47,088 nucleotides of DNA from an uncultured Lachnospiraceae bacterium (GTDB lineage Bacteria > Bacillota > Clostridia > Lachnospirales > Lachnospiraceae), in assembly GCA_937965795.1 (NCBI GenBank), contig CALCMD010000069.1, forward strand, positions 1-47,088, in the 5' to 3' direction. Under the pieces are notes generated by a model. It made no database searches and was not told the DNA's origin. It saw only the letters and a program-made list of their open reading frames with translations. The position numbers and the translations under genes were made by a program. Below are positions 22,673 through 31,290 of this stretch, piece after piece (the first letter of the stretch is position 1; every line of letters begins with the position of its first letter).

Positions 22673-24556
22673 CTATTTTGACTTAACTTTGTTCCACAGT
22701 TCCATATAGACAGCGTCTGCTTCATCACCGAGGTAATGGAAGGTTTCACAGTGTTCCAGTTCAGAATCCTCAGGGAAAGCAATCGTGCTGTTTCGTATTT
22801 CCTCATCCTCAATCAGCTTCCGTGCCTCGGTATTCGGGGTGGAATAGGTGATGAAATCAAAGTTCATCAGTGCGATTTCCGGACGGCAGAGGAAGTTAAT
22901 GAAAGCCTCCGCATTTTCCTTGTTCTCTGCATTTTTGGGGATTACCCAGGAATCGATCCAGATGTTTGATCCTTCCTTTGGAATAATATATTCAAGATCA
23001 GGATTTTCTTTCTGCGTATAAATAGCCTCGCCGGAATATATGACTCCTATCGCAGCCTCATTACCGATCATTTTGTCTCTTACCTGATCCACGACATACG
23101 CCTGGACGAGAGGTTTCTGCTCAATCAAAAGATTCATGGCCGCTGTCAGTTCATCCAGATCGGTAGAGTTCAGGGAATAGCCCAGGTATTTTAAAGTAAC
23201 GCCGAATGCGTCGCGCACGCTGTCCTGCATCAGAATATTATCCCGGTACTTATCATCCCACAGGACGCTCCAACTGTCAATAGGCTCATCCACCATTGTC
23301 TTGTTATAAAGGATGCCTACGGTTCCCCAGCAGTAAGGAACGGAATACTTATTTTCCGGGTCAAACTCTCTGGATTTATCCATGTAAGTCTGACCGATAT
23401 TTTTTACATTTGGGATGTTATCGTAATTAATTTCAGCCAGCAGGTCGTTATCCAGCATTTTCTGAATCATATAGTCGGAAGGGCAGACGACGTCATAGGC
23501 AATCGCTCCTGACTGTACCTTAGGATACATGATTTCGTTTGTCTCAAATTCTTCATAGATCACATGAATACCGGTTTCCTCCTCAAACATGGTGATTACC
23601 TCCGGGTCAATATATTCCCCCCAGTTATATACGATGACCTGCTCTTCACTGGCCCGGTGGCCTCTGGAAGAATAATAGAAACCGCCGCCAATGAAAGCCA
23701 GTGCCAGGAGTGCGGGAAGAATCCGCTTAAAAATGAGAGTACATACCCGCGACCTGCGTGTGATCGTCTGTCTCCCGGCTGCCTTTTTCTTCGTCTGCTT
23801 TGGAGAAAAGTTGATCAGAAGAAGCAGAAGAAGTACGGAAACAAAAAGCAGCGTGGACAGGGCATACATTTCCGGTTTGATTCCTTTTCGTACCTCAGAG
23901 TATATTTTCGTGGAAAGTGTATCAATACCGGGACCTTTGGTAAAGTGGGTAATTACAAAATCATCCAGCGACATGGTAAAGGCAAGCATGAAGCCGGAGA
24001 GGACGCCTGGAAGAATGTCCGGGAAAATCACTTTAAAAAATGCGAAGAGCGGCGACGCCCCCAGATCCAGTGCTGCCTCATAAGTGTGGCGGTTCGTCTG
24101 TTTCAGTCTCGGCAGTACGCTTAAGATAACATAGGGAATATTAAAGGTAATATGTGCGATCAGAACAGTTGTAAATCCCAGCGTTACCCGAAAAGCAATA
24201 AAGAGAAGCATCAGAGAGATACCCATGACGATTTCCGCATTCATCATAGGAATATTCGTAAGTCCCATATAAAATGTACGGAATTTTCGTTTCATACTCT
24301 GGATGCCGATTGCCGCTGACGTACCGATCAGGGTAGCGATCAGTGCGGAAAGCAGGGCAATCAACAGCGTTGAATACAGGGCGTTCATAATCGCTTCGTT
24401 TTTAAAAAGTTCCTGATACCATGTCAGGGTAAAGCCCCCCCATTTCGCCCTGGTGCGGGAAGCGTTAAAAGAAAGTACGATTAAAGTGAGAATCGGTGCA
24501 TACAAAAGAATAAATATCAGGGCAAGATATATTTTTTCGGCAGTTCTTTTTATCAA
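22673..24556 (-). CDS. potCD: Spermidine/putrescine ABC permease fused to binding protein (PotC-PotD)
   Basis: Residues 1-255 are a PotC-type permease with six segments and the EAA loop (YEAALDLGASPLFAFFKVIFP, near 160). After a basic linker (about 255-280) and one more membrane segment (LPALLALAFIGGGFYY, near 290) comes a PotD-type binding protein (310-627): VIVYNWGEYIDPEVITMFEE, YDVVCPSDYMIQK and VIYSGEAIYTQ. The linker segment would anchor the binding protein on the outer face, replacing the lipid anchor of a separate PotD. The start overlaps the potB stop by four bases. Such fusions are known in Firmicutes. Substrate (spermidine or putrescine) is by family. Confidence 0.88.
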   Translation of the reverse strand: MIKRTAEKIYLALIFILLYAPILTLIVLSFNASRTRAKWGGFTLTWYQELFKNEAIMNALYSTLLIALLSALIATLIGTSAAIGIQSMKRKFRTFYMGLTNIPMMNAEIVMGISLMLLFIAFRVTLGFTTVLIAHITFNIPYVILSVLPRLKQTNRHTYEAALDLGASPLFAFFKVIFPDILPGVLSGFMLAFTMSLDDFVITHFTKGPGIDTLSTKIYSEVRKGIKPEMYALSTLLFVSVLLLLLLINFSPKQTKKKAAGRQTITRRSRVCTLIFKRILPALLALAFIGGGFYYSSRGHRASEEQVIVYNWGEYIDPEVITMFEEETGIHVIYEEFETNEIMYPKVQSGAIAYDVVCPSDYMIQKMLDNDLLAEINYDNIPNVKNIGQTYMDKSREFDPENKYSVPYCWGTVGILYNKTMVDEPIDSWSVLWDDKYRDNILMQDSVRDAFGVTLKYLGYSLNSTDLDELTAAMNLLIEQKPLVQAYVVDQVRDKMIGNEAAIGVIYSGEAIYTQKENPDLEYIIPKEGSNIWIDSWVIPKNAENKENAEAFINFLCRPEIALMNFDFITYSTPNTEARKLIEDEEIRNSTIAFPEDSELEHCETFHYLGDEADAVYMELWNKVKSK

Positions 24557-25368
24557 AATGCGGTTCCCTCCCCGTCTTTGTCATATTTGGCTACAAGCGC
24601 CATGCTTACAATAATGAAAATCATCAGCACCAGGGAAAGGCCGCTGCCGACATTCCAACTGCTGCTCTGTTTAAATGCCTGCTCGATCACGTTTCCAATC
24701 AATAAAATCTTTCCCCCTCCAAGTAGGTCGGAGATCACGAAGGTCGTCAGGGCAGGTACGAATACCATCGTAATCCCGCTGATGATTCCCGGAACGCTAA
24801 GGGGCAGGATGATTTTCAGGAAAGTCTGGACAGTGTTAGCTCCTAAATCTCTGGCGGCAGAAACCGTGTCCGGGTCAATCTTGCACAGGCAGTTATAAAT
24901 AGGCAGCACCATAAAGGGCAGAAAGTTATAAACCATACCCAGTACAATCGCATAAGGCGTATTGATAATGTCCAGGGAAGGCAGCCGGAAAAAAGCCAGG
25001 ACATTATTGATGACGCCGGTTTTTTCCAGAAGGGTCTGCCAGGCAAGCGTGCGCAGCAGGAAATTCATCCACATGGGAAGAATAAAAATCAATACGATAA
25101 AGCTGGATTGATTCACGCTTTTCTTAGACAGGATCATGGCCAGGGGATAAGCGAGAATCAGGCAGATCATGGTACTGATCAGAGCGAGCAGGAGTGCGAT
25201 ACCGAGAGCTTTCAGATTTTCAGGCATCGTAAGCTTGGCGATATTTTCCCAGGTGAAGCTGCCGTTTTCATTGGTCATTCCGTAATAAAAAATCATAAGC
25301 AGGGGAATTACCACGAAGGATACGGACCAGAAGAGGTAAGGCCCTGCCAGAAAACGCTTATTCTTCAA
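24553..25368 (-). CDS. potB: Spermidine/putrescine ABC permease PotB
   Basis: This is a 271-residue permease with six membrane segments; the first is AGPYLFWSVSFVVIPLLMIF. The EAA loop (VSAARDLGANTVQTFLKIILP) near residue 170 docks on the ATPase PotA. It pairs with the permease half of the PotCD fusion to form the channel. It overlaps potA by 11 bases and potCD by four, a tight operon order of A, B, CD. Confidence 0.88.
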   Translation of the reverse strand: MKNKRFLAGPYLFWSVSFVVIPLLMIFYYGMTNENGSFTWENIAKLTMPENLKALGIALLLALISTMICLILAYPLAMILSKKSVNQSSFIVLIFILPMWMNFLLRTLAWQTLLEKTGVINNVLAFFRLPSLDIINTPYAIVLGMVYNFLPFMVLPIYNCLCKIDPDTVSAARDLGANTVQTFLKIILPLSVPGIISGITMVFVPALTTFVISDLLGGGKILLIGNVIEQAFKQSSSWNVGSGLSLVLMIFIIVSMALVAKYDKDGEGTAF

Positions 25369-26431
25369 TTCCTATCGCCTCCTCATCCTCCGATTCCGGT
25401 TTATTCATAATCTGTATATTAAAGGGAGCGATATGGATACCCACTTCCGTACCGACAGGAGAGAGGTGCGTGCTGTGTACCAGCCATTCATGTCCGGCAG
25501 CCATAACCTCCATTTCATAATGAACCCCTTTAAAAATCAGATGGGTTACAATACCGCGAATGGTTCCTTCTTCCGGTTTTACCAGTTCCACATCCTCCGG
25601 ACGGATGACCACATCCACTGGTTTATTCCGTCCGAAGCCTTCATCCACGCATGGAAAAGCCACGCCCTGAATCTGGACGCTCCTGTCTTCGAGCATGAGG
25701 CCCGGAATGATGTTGCTGTCACCAATAAAGTCGGCTACAAAAGCATTTTCCGGTTCATTGTAAATATCCTCCGGCGTGCCGATCTGCTGAATGTAGCCCT
25801 GATTCATGACAACGATGGTGTCAGACATCGTCAGAGCTTCTTCCTGATCGTGCGTGACATAGATAAATGTGATACCCAGTTCGTTTTTCAGACGGATCAG
25901 CTCATACTGCATATCCTGACGGAGCTTTAAGTCCAGTGCGCCGAGAGGCTCATCTAAAAGAAGTACCTTAGGCTCATTTACGATTGCTCTGGCGATGGCG
26001 ATACGCTGCTGCTGGCCGCCGCTCAGGGAAGCGGGAGAACGATTTTCAAAGCCTTCCAGATTCACAAGCTTGAGGGCGTATTTTATTTTATCCGCTATGT
26101 ATTGTTTGCTCTTTCCTTTAATTTTCAGGCCAAACGCAATATTTTCCGCGATACTCATATGATGAAACAGCGCATATTTTTGAAAAACCGTATTGATCTG
26201 TCGTTTGTTTGGCGGCACATGGGTGATGTCCTCGCCGTTAAAAATAACTTTTCCGCTATCCGGCGTCTCAAAGCCCCCCATAATGCGAAGCGTCGTCGTT
26301 TTTCCGCATCCGCTGGGACCTAAAAGGGTAAGAAATTCATTTTCCCGGATGTAAAGATTCAGTTCGTCCAGGACAAGCTGGCCATCATAGGATTTCGAAA
26401 TGTTTACAAGATCAATCAGTTTATTACTCAT
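25358..26431 (-). CDS. potA: Spermidine/putrescine ABC transporter ATPase PotA
   Basis: The 357-residue ATPase has Walker A GPSGCGKTT near residue 40, the Q-loop, signature LSGGQQQR near 138, Walker B VLLLDEPLGALD and the switch His in FIYVTHDQEEAL. A C-terminal TOBE-type domain follows (about 240-345). It powers the PotB/PotCD channel. The ATG at 26431 is used because it follows GAGGGAG and opens the family start MSNKLIDLVNISKSYDG; codons upstream are untypical. The gene lies 23 bases after the regulator gene. Confidence 0.92.
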   Translation of the reverse strand: MSNKLIDLVNISKSYDGQLVLDELNLYIRENEFLTLLGPSGCGKTTTLRIMGGFETPDSGKVIFNGEDITHVPPNKRQINTVFQKYALFHHMSIAENIAFGLKIKGKSKQYIADKIKYALKLVNLEGFENRSPASLSGGQQQRIAIARAIVNEPKVLLLDEPLGALDLKLRQDMQYELIRLKNELGITFIYVTHDQEEALTMSDTIVVMNQGYIQQIGTPEDIYNEPENAFVADFIGDSNIIPGLMLEDRSVQIQGVAFPCVDEGFGRNKPVDVVIRPEDVELVKPEEGTIRGIVTHLIFKGVHYEMEVMAAGHEWLVHSTHLSPVGTEVGIHIAPFNIQIMNKPESEDEEAIGIEE

Positions 26432-26454
26432 AAGTGTCTCCCTCCTCATTAAAA

Positions 26455-26994
26455 TTAAAAGCTGGGCGGGGAGCTGATCCAAAGAATACATGCGGCTCCC
26501 TTTCCGGTATTTTCGATAAAATGACGTTTTGACGGGACAAAATAGAAAGATTCGCCCTTCTTCGCCCGATAGCTCTGGCTGCCAATATGAATCAGCACCG
26601 TGCCATTTAGTACATATCCGAATTCTTCTCCCTCATGGGGCTGATCTGGATAGGTGGAACCGCCCGGTTCTAACGTCAGGCGAATCGGTTCCATAATGTT
26701 TTTCTGCGCATTCGGAATAATCCACTCAATCTTATTCGAAAGCTCCGTATCGATTTTTTCGAAATAATCTTTGCGCCCGAAAACGATCTGTTCCTCTGAT
26801 GCTTCGGAAAAGAATTCCTGAAGGTTTGTACCCAGGCATTGCAGAATATCTGTCAGGGTAGCGATAGAAGGTGAGGTCAGATTGTGTTCGAGCTGTGAGA
26901 TAAAGCCCTTCGAAAGCTCGGCGCGATCCGCCAGATCTTCCTGCGTAAGCTTCAATGCGACGCGCAGCTCTTTCAGTTTTAGTCCAATGTCCAT
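26455..26994 (-). CDS. XRE-family regulator with cupin domain (PuuR-like)
   Basis: The 179-residue protein has an N-terminal helix-turn-helix (LKLKELRVALKLTQEDLADR, AELSKGFISQLE; residues 5-60) and a C-terminal cupin (GGSTYPDQPHEGEEFGYVLN then GTVLIHIG; residues 110-178). PuuR and related XRE-cupin proteins control polyamine genes, and this one is the first gene of the pot operon. Local control of polyamine uptake is therefore likely, with the cupin as ligand sensor. An inverted repeat TGTTTA-N7-TAAACA lies between promoter and start and is a likely operator for autorepression. Confidence 0.85.
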   Translation of the reverse strand: MDIGLKLKELRVALKLTQEDLADRAELSKGFISQLEHNLTSPSIATLTDILQCLGTNLQEFFSEASEEQIVFGRKDYFEKIDTELSNKIEWIIPNAQKNIMEPIRLTLEPGGSTYPDQPHEGEEFGYVLNGTVLIHIGSQSYRAKKGESFYFVPSKRHFIENTGKGAACILWISSPPSF

Positions 26995-27040
26995 ATAAAC
27001 CGCCTTTCACGCTGTACAGTAACAGCTAAAATAAACCCGA

Positions 27041-27059
27041 TGTTTAGTATTATTAAACA
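27041..27059. promoter_or_regulatory. Probable operator of the XRE-cupin regulator
   Basis: The perfect inverted repeat TGTTTA-N7-TAAACA sits about 7-25 bases downstream of the predicted start of the pot transcript, where a bound repressor would block elongation. Confidence 0.55.
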
Positions 27060-27072
27060 AGCGCTACCATTG

Positions 27073-27100
27073 ATTATACTTATGGCGGAGAAGATGTCAA
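27073..27100 (-). promoter_or_regulatory. SigA promoter of the regulator-pot operon
   Basis: On the minus strand TTGACA (27095-27100), a 16-base spacer and TATAAT (27073-27078): a full consensus promoter. Confidence 0.8.
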
Positions 27101-27237
27101 TAGTTTTCTCGTAGAATTACACTTTTTGCTGTTAACAAATGGAAGATTCTGTGTTAAGATGGAAACATATATGGCAGAATTTGCAGCCGTATTGGAAAAG
27201 AGACGGTCTGCAAAAGAGTTCTAAGGAGGAGCGGAAG

Positions 27238-28308
27238 ATGAGCCAGGAAAAATATGTTGCGTATGTGGGGACTTACACACATGGAAGCAGTATCGGGATT
27301 CACGTATATGATCTGGATGTAGAGAACGGGCATATGACAGAACGGAATGTGGTTCCTGTAAACAATGCTTCTCATATCGCGAAATCAAATAATGGAAAAT
27401 ACCTGTATTCCATCGCAGATGAAGGCGTTGAGGTTTTAAAGATTGATGAAAACGGAGACTTGACGCCGATCAATAAGGTAGGCATTGATGGTATGCGGGG
27501 ATGCTTTCTCTCCACGAACCAGGAGGGAAACCGTTTATTCGTAGCCGGATATCATGACGGAAAGATTACCGTTGTGCGTATCCATAAGGATGGACGGCTT
27601 GGAAGCGTAATGGACGGTATTTTTCACAAAGGGCTGGGTAGTGTGGCAGAGAGAAATTTCCGGCCGCATGTGAGCTGTGCGATGCCGACGCCGGACGGAA
27701 AGTATCTTTGTGTCGTGGATAACGGAATCGACCAGATTAAACTTTATACCGTGCATCCGGTTAGCGGAAAACTGAAACTTTATGATATTGTCCGCTGTGA
27801 GCTGGAATCGGGTCCAAGACTGATCCGGTTCAGCAAGGACGGAAGATTTGCCTATGTGATCTGTGAACTGAGCAATGAAGTGCTGGTCTACAGCTATGAT
27901 GGCTCCGGAAAATCGCCGCGGTTTGATTTGATTCAGAAGGTAAGCACAGTGATGGATGAGAGAGAGACCGCATGCGCGGCATCGGGGCTTCGCATTTCTC
28001 CGAGTGGAAAATATCTGTACTGCTCAACAGCAGGAGATAACAGCGCCGGAATTTATAAGATTGATCCGGACAGCGGCATGCTGGAGAACCTCTGTACTTT
28101 GCCGATCAGCGGCAAATATCCGAAAGATCTGGATGTATTCCCGGATGAACAGACATTGGTAGTGCTCAATCATGAGTCAAATGAGATCCGGTTTTTCCAT
28201 ATTGACTATGAGAAAAAGCTGATCGTTCAGAAGGGCAGACCGATTAAGGTAGAGACGCCGAACTGCATTTTGATTTCAAAAGTGGGCGAATCAAATATCC
28301 AGCCGTGA
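27238..28308 (+). CDS. Beta-propeller lactonase (6-phosphogluconolactonase family)
   Basis: The 356-residue protein is a seven-bladed lactonase-type propeller: VAYVGTYTHGSSIGIHVYDL at the start, NGKYLYSIADEG, NFRPHVSCAMPTPDGKYLCV near 145, GPRLIRFSKDGRFAYV near 190, SPSGKYLYCS near 260 and PKDLDVFPDEQTLVVLNHES near 310. Cytosolic members hydrolyse 6-phosphogluconolactone; others act on unknown lactones. The ATG at 27238 follows AAGGAGGA. The pfkB-type kinase gene lies 19 bases downstream, so the pair probably shares a transcript and a sugar-phosphate role. Confidence 0.85.
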   Translation: MSQEKYVAYVGTYTHGSSIGIHVYDLDVENGHMTERNVVPVNNASHIAKSNNGKYLYSIADEGVEVLKIDENGDLTPINKVGIDGMRGCFLSTNQEGNRLFVAGYHDGKITVVRIHKDGRLGSVMDGIFHKGLGSVAERNFRPHVSCAMPTPDGKYLCVVDNGIDQIKLYTVHPVSGKLKLYDIVRCELESGPRLIRFSKDGRFAYVICELSNEVLVYSYDGSGKSPRFDLIQKVSTVMDERETACAASGLRISPSGKYLYCSTAGDNSAGIYKIDPDSGMLENLCTLPISGKYPKDLDVFPDEQTLVVLNHESNEIRFFHIDYEKKLIVQKGRPIKVETPNCILISKVGESNIQP

Positions 28309-28327
28309 GCGGACAGGAATTTCAGAG

Positions 28328-29236
28328 ATGATTTATACGGTTACTTTTAATCCGTCGCTGGATTATATCGTTTCAGTAGAAGATTTTAAGCTGGGCCTTA
28401 CAAACCGGACAAGCTCGGAGCTGATACTTCCGGGAGGGAAAGGGATTAATGTCTCAACGGTACTCGGCAATCTTGGAATTGAAAATACAGCGCTGGGGTT
28501 CATCGCAGGTTTTACAGGACAAGAGATCGTTCGCCGGATGGAAAAGATGGGCGTAAGGTCTGACTTCCTTACAGTGCCGGAAGGAATTTCAAGGATTAAT
28601 CTGAAGCTGAAAACGATAGATGGAACAGAAATCAACGGCTGCGGCCCTGCCATTGATGAAAAGTCGGTTGAGCAGTTGATGCGGAAAATGGATCTTTTAG
28701 GCGGGAATGATGTGCTGGTGCTTGCCGGAAGTATTCCTGGCGCTATGCCGGATGACATGTACCGGAGGATTCTGGAAAGGCTGGATGGAAAAGGGGTGAT
28801 CTTCGTGGTGGACGCTGCGAACGATCTGCTCATGAATGTACTGGAGTATCATCCGTTTCTGATCAAGCCGAATCATCATGAACTTGAAGAGATTTTTCAG
28901 GTAGAACTAAAAAGCAGGGAATCTGTAGTTCCTTATGCGAAAAAACTTCAGGATATGGGGGCGTTAAATGTACTGGTGTCCATGGCCGGGGAAGGAGCTG
29001 TTCTCGTGGCGCAGGACGGAATCGTATACGATACGCCTGCTCCGAAGGGAAAACTGGTGAACGGAGTTGGCGCAGGGGATTCTATGGTGGCCGGGTTTCT
29101 GGCGGGATGGCTAAAGAAAAGAGATTACAAACATGCTTTTTATCTGGGAGTTTCTGCCGGAAGCGCAAGTGCATTTTCTGAAACGCTGGCGACGAAAGAT
29201 GAGATAGAAAGAATTTATCAACAAATTTGTCCATAA
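28328..29236 (+). CDS. PfkB-family sugar kinase (1-phosphofructokinase type)
   Basis: The 302-residue kinase has the features of 1-phosphofructokinase and tagatose-6-phosphate kinase: MIYTVTFNPSLDYIV at the start, LPGGKGINVSTVLGNLG at residues 35-51, NHHELEEIF near 187 and the C-terminal NGVGAGDSMVAGFLAGW with the catalytic Asp near 245. It phosphorylates fructose-1-phosphate or a like sugar phosphate. No PTS gene accompanies it, so it is not a standard fru operon; it is paired with a lactonase instead. The substrate is uncertain. Confidence 0.85.
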   Translation: MIYTVTFNPSLDYIVSVEDFKLGLTNRTSSELILPGGKGINVSTVLGNLGIENTALGFIAGFTGQEIVRRMEKMGVRSDFLTVPEGISRINLKLKTIDGTEINGCGPAIDEKSVEQLMRKMDLLGGNDVLVLAGSIPGAMPDDMYRRILERLDGKGVIFVVDAANDLLMNVLEYHPFLIKPNHHELEEIFQVELKSRESVVPYAKKLQDMGALNVLVSMAGEGAVLVAQDGIVYDTPAPKGKLVNGVGAGDSMVAGFLAGWLKKRDYKHAFYLGVSAGSASAFSETLATKDEIERIYQQICP

Positions 29237-29245
29237 CAGAAAAAC

Positions 29246-29273
29246 ATACAGGCGGCCTTAGAGCCGCCTGTAT
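29246..29273. terminator. Bidirectional terminator between pfkB-type gene and aroC
   Basis: The arms ATACAGGCGGC and GCCGCCTGTAT are perfect reverse complements with a six-base loop and A/T-rich flanks, between convergent genes. Confidence 0.85.
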
Positions 29274-29287
29274 TTATTACAGATCGT

Positions 29288-30388
29288 TTAACGAAAGAAG
29301 CGAATCAGGTTTTCCATGTTGGAATTAATGCTGGAGAACATCATATCCAGCAAAGTCAGCGCTACCATAGATTCTACCACAACGACTGCGCGTGGAACGA
29401 TTACCGGATCATGGCGTCCTTTGACTTCTACCTGAACGGGGCTTCCATCTTTCGTAATCGTGGACTGCTCCTGTGAAATGGAGGGAGTCGGTTTGACCGC
29501 CGCCCGCAGAGTAATGGGGCTTCCGTCGCTGATGCCTCCTAAAATACCGCCGGAATGGTTTGTCAGCTTTATGGTTTCACCTTCCGGGGAAGTTGTATAG
29601 CAGTCGTTATTTTCGGAGCCTCTGGCCTTTGCCACGGCCATGCCGTCGCCAATCTCAAAGCCTTTTACGGCGCCAATGGAGCATACGGCTTTTGCAAGGT
29701 TTGCGTTTAATTTTTCAAATGCCGGGTCTCCGACGCCAGGCTTCATTCCTTTTACGATACATTCAATGACGCCGCCGGAGGAGTCACGGGATTTCATACA
29801 TTTTTCCAGATAATCCGCCGCTTTTTTTGCTGCTTGTGCATCCGGCATATAAAAAGAGTTTTCAAAAATCTGGCTGTAATCGGGATTCTTAAGGTCAGCC
29901 TCCACAGGGCCGATAGATTTTGTGTAGGTTAAGATTTCTATGCCAAGCTGCCCCAGAATCTTGCAGGCGATAGCGCCTGCCGCCACACGTCCGATCGTTT
30001 CCCTGCCAGAAGAACGGCCGCCGCCCCGGTAATCCCGAAAACCGTATTTCAGATCATACGTAAGGTCTGCGTGTCCCGGACGATAGTAGTTGGCGATTTC
30101 ACTGTAATCTTTCGAACGCTGTGTCTTATTGTACACGACCATAGAAATCGGTGTGCCCGTCGTTTTTCCTTCAAAGACGCCGGAGAGAATCTCGACGGAG
30201 TCATCTTCCTTTCTGGGCGTGGCATAGCGGCTCTGTCCCGGCTTTCTGCGGTTCAGATATTTCTGAATGTCTGTTTCGTCAAGCAAAAGCCCTGCCGGGC
30301 AGCCATCTACAACGACGCCGACGCCCTTTCCGTGTGATTCTCCCCAGGTGGTAATCTTAAATATATTTCCAAATGTTGATCCTGCCAT
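29288..30388 (-). CDS. aroC: Chorismate synthase
   Basis: The 366-residue enzyme makes chorismate from EPSP, the last step of the shikimate pathway, using reduced FMN. Signatures present: GNIFKITTWGESHGKGVGVV at residues 6-25, RPGHADLTYDLKYGFRDYRGGGRSSGRET near 105-133 and GISDGSPITLRAAVKPTPS near 300. The ATG at 30388 starts the family sequence MAGSTFGN; a GTG 48 bases upstream is in frame but less likely. It is a lone gene, apart from other aro genes. Confidence 0.95.
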   Translation of the reverse strand: MAGSTFGNIFKITTWGESHGKGVGVVVDGCPAGLLLDETDIQKYLNRRKPGQSRYATPRKEDDSVEILSGVFEGKTTGTPISMVVYNKTQRSKDYSEIANYYRPGHADLTYDLKYGFRDYRGGGRSSGRETIGRVAAGAIACKILGQLGIEILTYTKSIGPVEADLKNPDYSQIFENSFYMPDAQAAKKAADYLEKCMKSRDSSGGVIECIVKGMKPGVGDPAFEKLNANLAKAVCSIGAVKGFEIGDGMAVAKARGSENNDCYTTSPEGETIKLTNHSGGILGGISDGSPITLRAAVKPTPSISQEQSTITKDGSPVQVEVKGRHDPVIVPRAVVVVESMVALTLLDMMFSSINSNMENLIRFFR

Positions 30389-30595
30389 ATGGATACCTCG
30401 CAATTCTTTTTCTGCCATCAGAACAACAGACTGCACATGAGCAGAAGATTGTTCTGAAATATTCTGATTTTCCAGAGCTTAGTATAACGAATCCGGGAAT
30501 GATTTTCAAGACGCTTTCAAAAAAGGAATGAGAAAATGTCATCTTTCGGGTTTCCTGCATATGAATAGAAGTAAGAGTAGAAAGGAGTCTGAGAA

Positions 30596-30811
30596 ATGGA
30601 GGAGAGATGTAATTGCTGCCGGGGCTTTCTGCATGTAATAGAAAAAGGAGATACGCTGTATAAATTAGGCAAAAAATATGGGGTGACAGTCTCAGCGCTG
30701 CTGTTTGCCAACCCATATATTAATGTTTACAATCTGCAAATCGGAGATGAACTGTGCATTCCGAAGATACGTCCGATCGTGATACCGGTACCGCTTTCCG
30801 AACAGGAATAG
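30596..30811 (+). CDS. Small LysM-domain protein
   Basis: This 71-residue protein is almost a single LysM domain (residues 12-56: HVIEKGDTLYKLGKKYGV, ALLFANPYINVYNLQIGDEL, CIP), preceded by a Cys-rich start (CNCC). LysM domains bind N-acetylglucosamine chains of peptidoglycan. No signal peptide is present, which fits small LysM proteins of spore formers such as those in coat or cortex layers; that role is inference. The start follows AGAAAGGAG. Confidence 0.75.
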   Translation: MEERCNCCRGFLHVIEKGDTLYKLGKKYGVTVSALLFANPYINVYNLQIGDELCIPKIRPIVIPVPLSEQE

Positions 30812-30824
30812 GAGATTTGATGGA

Positions 30825-30882
30825 AAGCCTTTTGAAGTTTCTGGAATTCGGAGCTGTCAAAAGGCTTCTGCTTTTTCAAAGG
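30825..30882 (+). terminator. Terminator after the LysM gene
   Basis: The arms AAGCCTTTTGA (30825-30835) and TCAAAAGGCTT (30857-30867) are perfect reverse complements, followed by CTTTTTC. Confidence 0.65.
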
Positions 30883-30911
30883 TTGACCGGGTAGTAGAAA
30901 ATGAGTATAAT
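30883..30911 (+). promoter_or_regulatory. SigA promoter of the DUF6472 gene
   Basis: TTGACC at 30883 and TATAAT at 30906 with a 17-base spacer, 29 bases before the start. Confidence 0.75.
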
Positions 30912-30939
30912 ATAGTCAGAACACAGTGGAGGACAGAAG

Positions 30940-31122
30940 ATGAGCGGCGGTTCAAATTGCGAATATTGCATGAATTATACTTATGATGAAGATTATGAAT
31001 GTTACACCTGTGAAGTGAATCTGGATGAGGATGAAATGTCCCGGTTTATCCGTGGGGATTATCAGGAGTGTCCGCATTTTCGTATGGGAGACGAGTATCA
31101 GATCGTGAAAAAGCAGATGTGA
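30940..31122 (+). CDS. DUF6472-family small cysteine-rich protein
   Basis: This 60-residue protein has Cys residues arranged as CEYC near the start, C-x4-C around 22-24 and a C near 46 (QECPHF). It contains YDEDYECYTCEVNLDEDEMS and ends DEYQIVKKQM, as in the DUF6472 proteins of Lachnospiraceae. A four-Cys zinc or iron site is likely by spacing. The function is unknown. It has its own promoter, a GGAGGAC site and a terminator, so it is a single unit. Confidence 0.75.
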   Translation: MSGGSNCEYCMNYTYDEDYECYTCEVNLDEDEMSRFIRGDYQECPHFRMGDEYQIVKKQM

Positions 31123-31148
31123 GAGAGGTTCGCTGTTTTTAAAGAGAA

Positions 31149-31174
31149 GGCATTGTGAAAACAGTGTCTTTTTT
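31149..31174 (+). terminator. Terminator after the DUF6472 gene
   Basis: GGCATTGT pairs with ACAGTGTC (with two G-U pairs), followed by TTTTTT. Confidence 0.6.
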
Positions 31175-31207
31175 CTGTCTATCGACCTGTGTGAAAGCAA
31201 ATTAGTA

Positions 31208-31236
31208 TTGAAATTTCGACATGATTGTTCTATACT
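31208..31236 (+). promoter_or_regulatory. SigA promoter of nfnAB
   Basis: TTGAAA at 31208 and TATACT at 31231 with a 17-base spacer. The -10 is embedded in the partial palindrome CTATACTGAGTATAG. Confidence 0.7.
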
Positions 31237-31290
31237 GAGTATAGTATTTTTGCGGAAATTTCACAAAGTATAAATAAGAGGAGGAGAAAC

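Noticed and set aside
22118..22681. Long plus-strand frame across the flavin reductase
   Set aside because: The minus strand encodes a clear flavin reductase with a ribosome binding site; the plus frame has neither.
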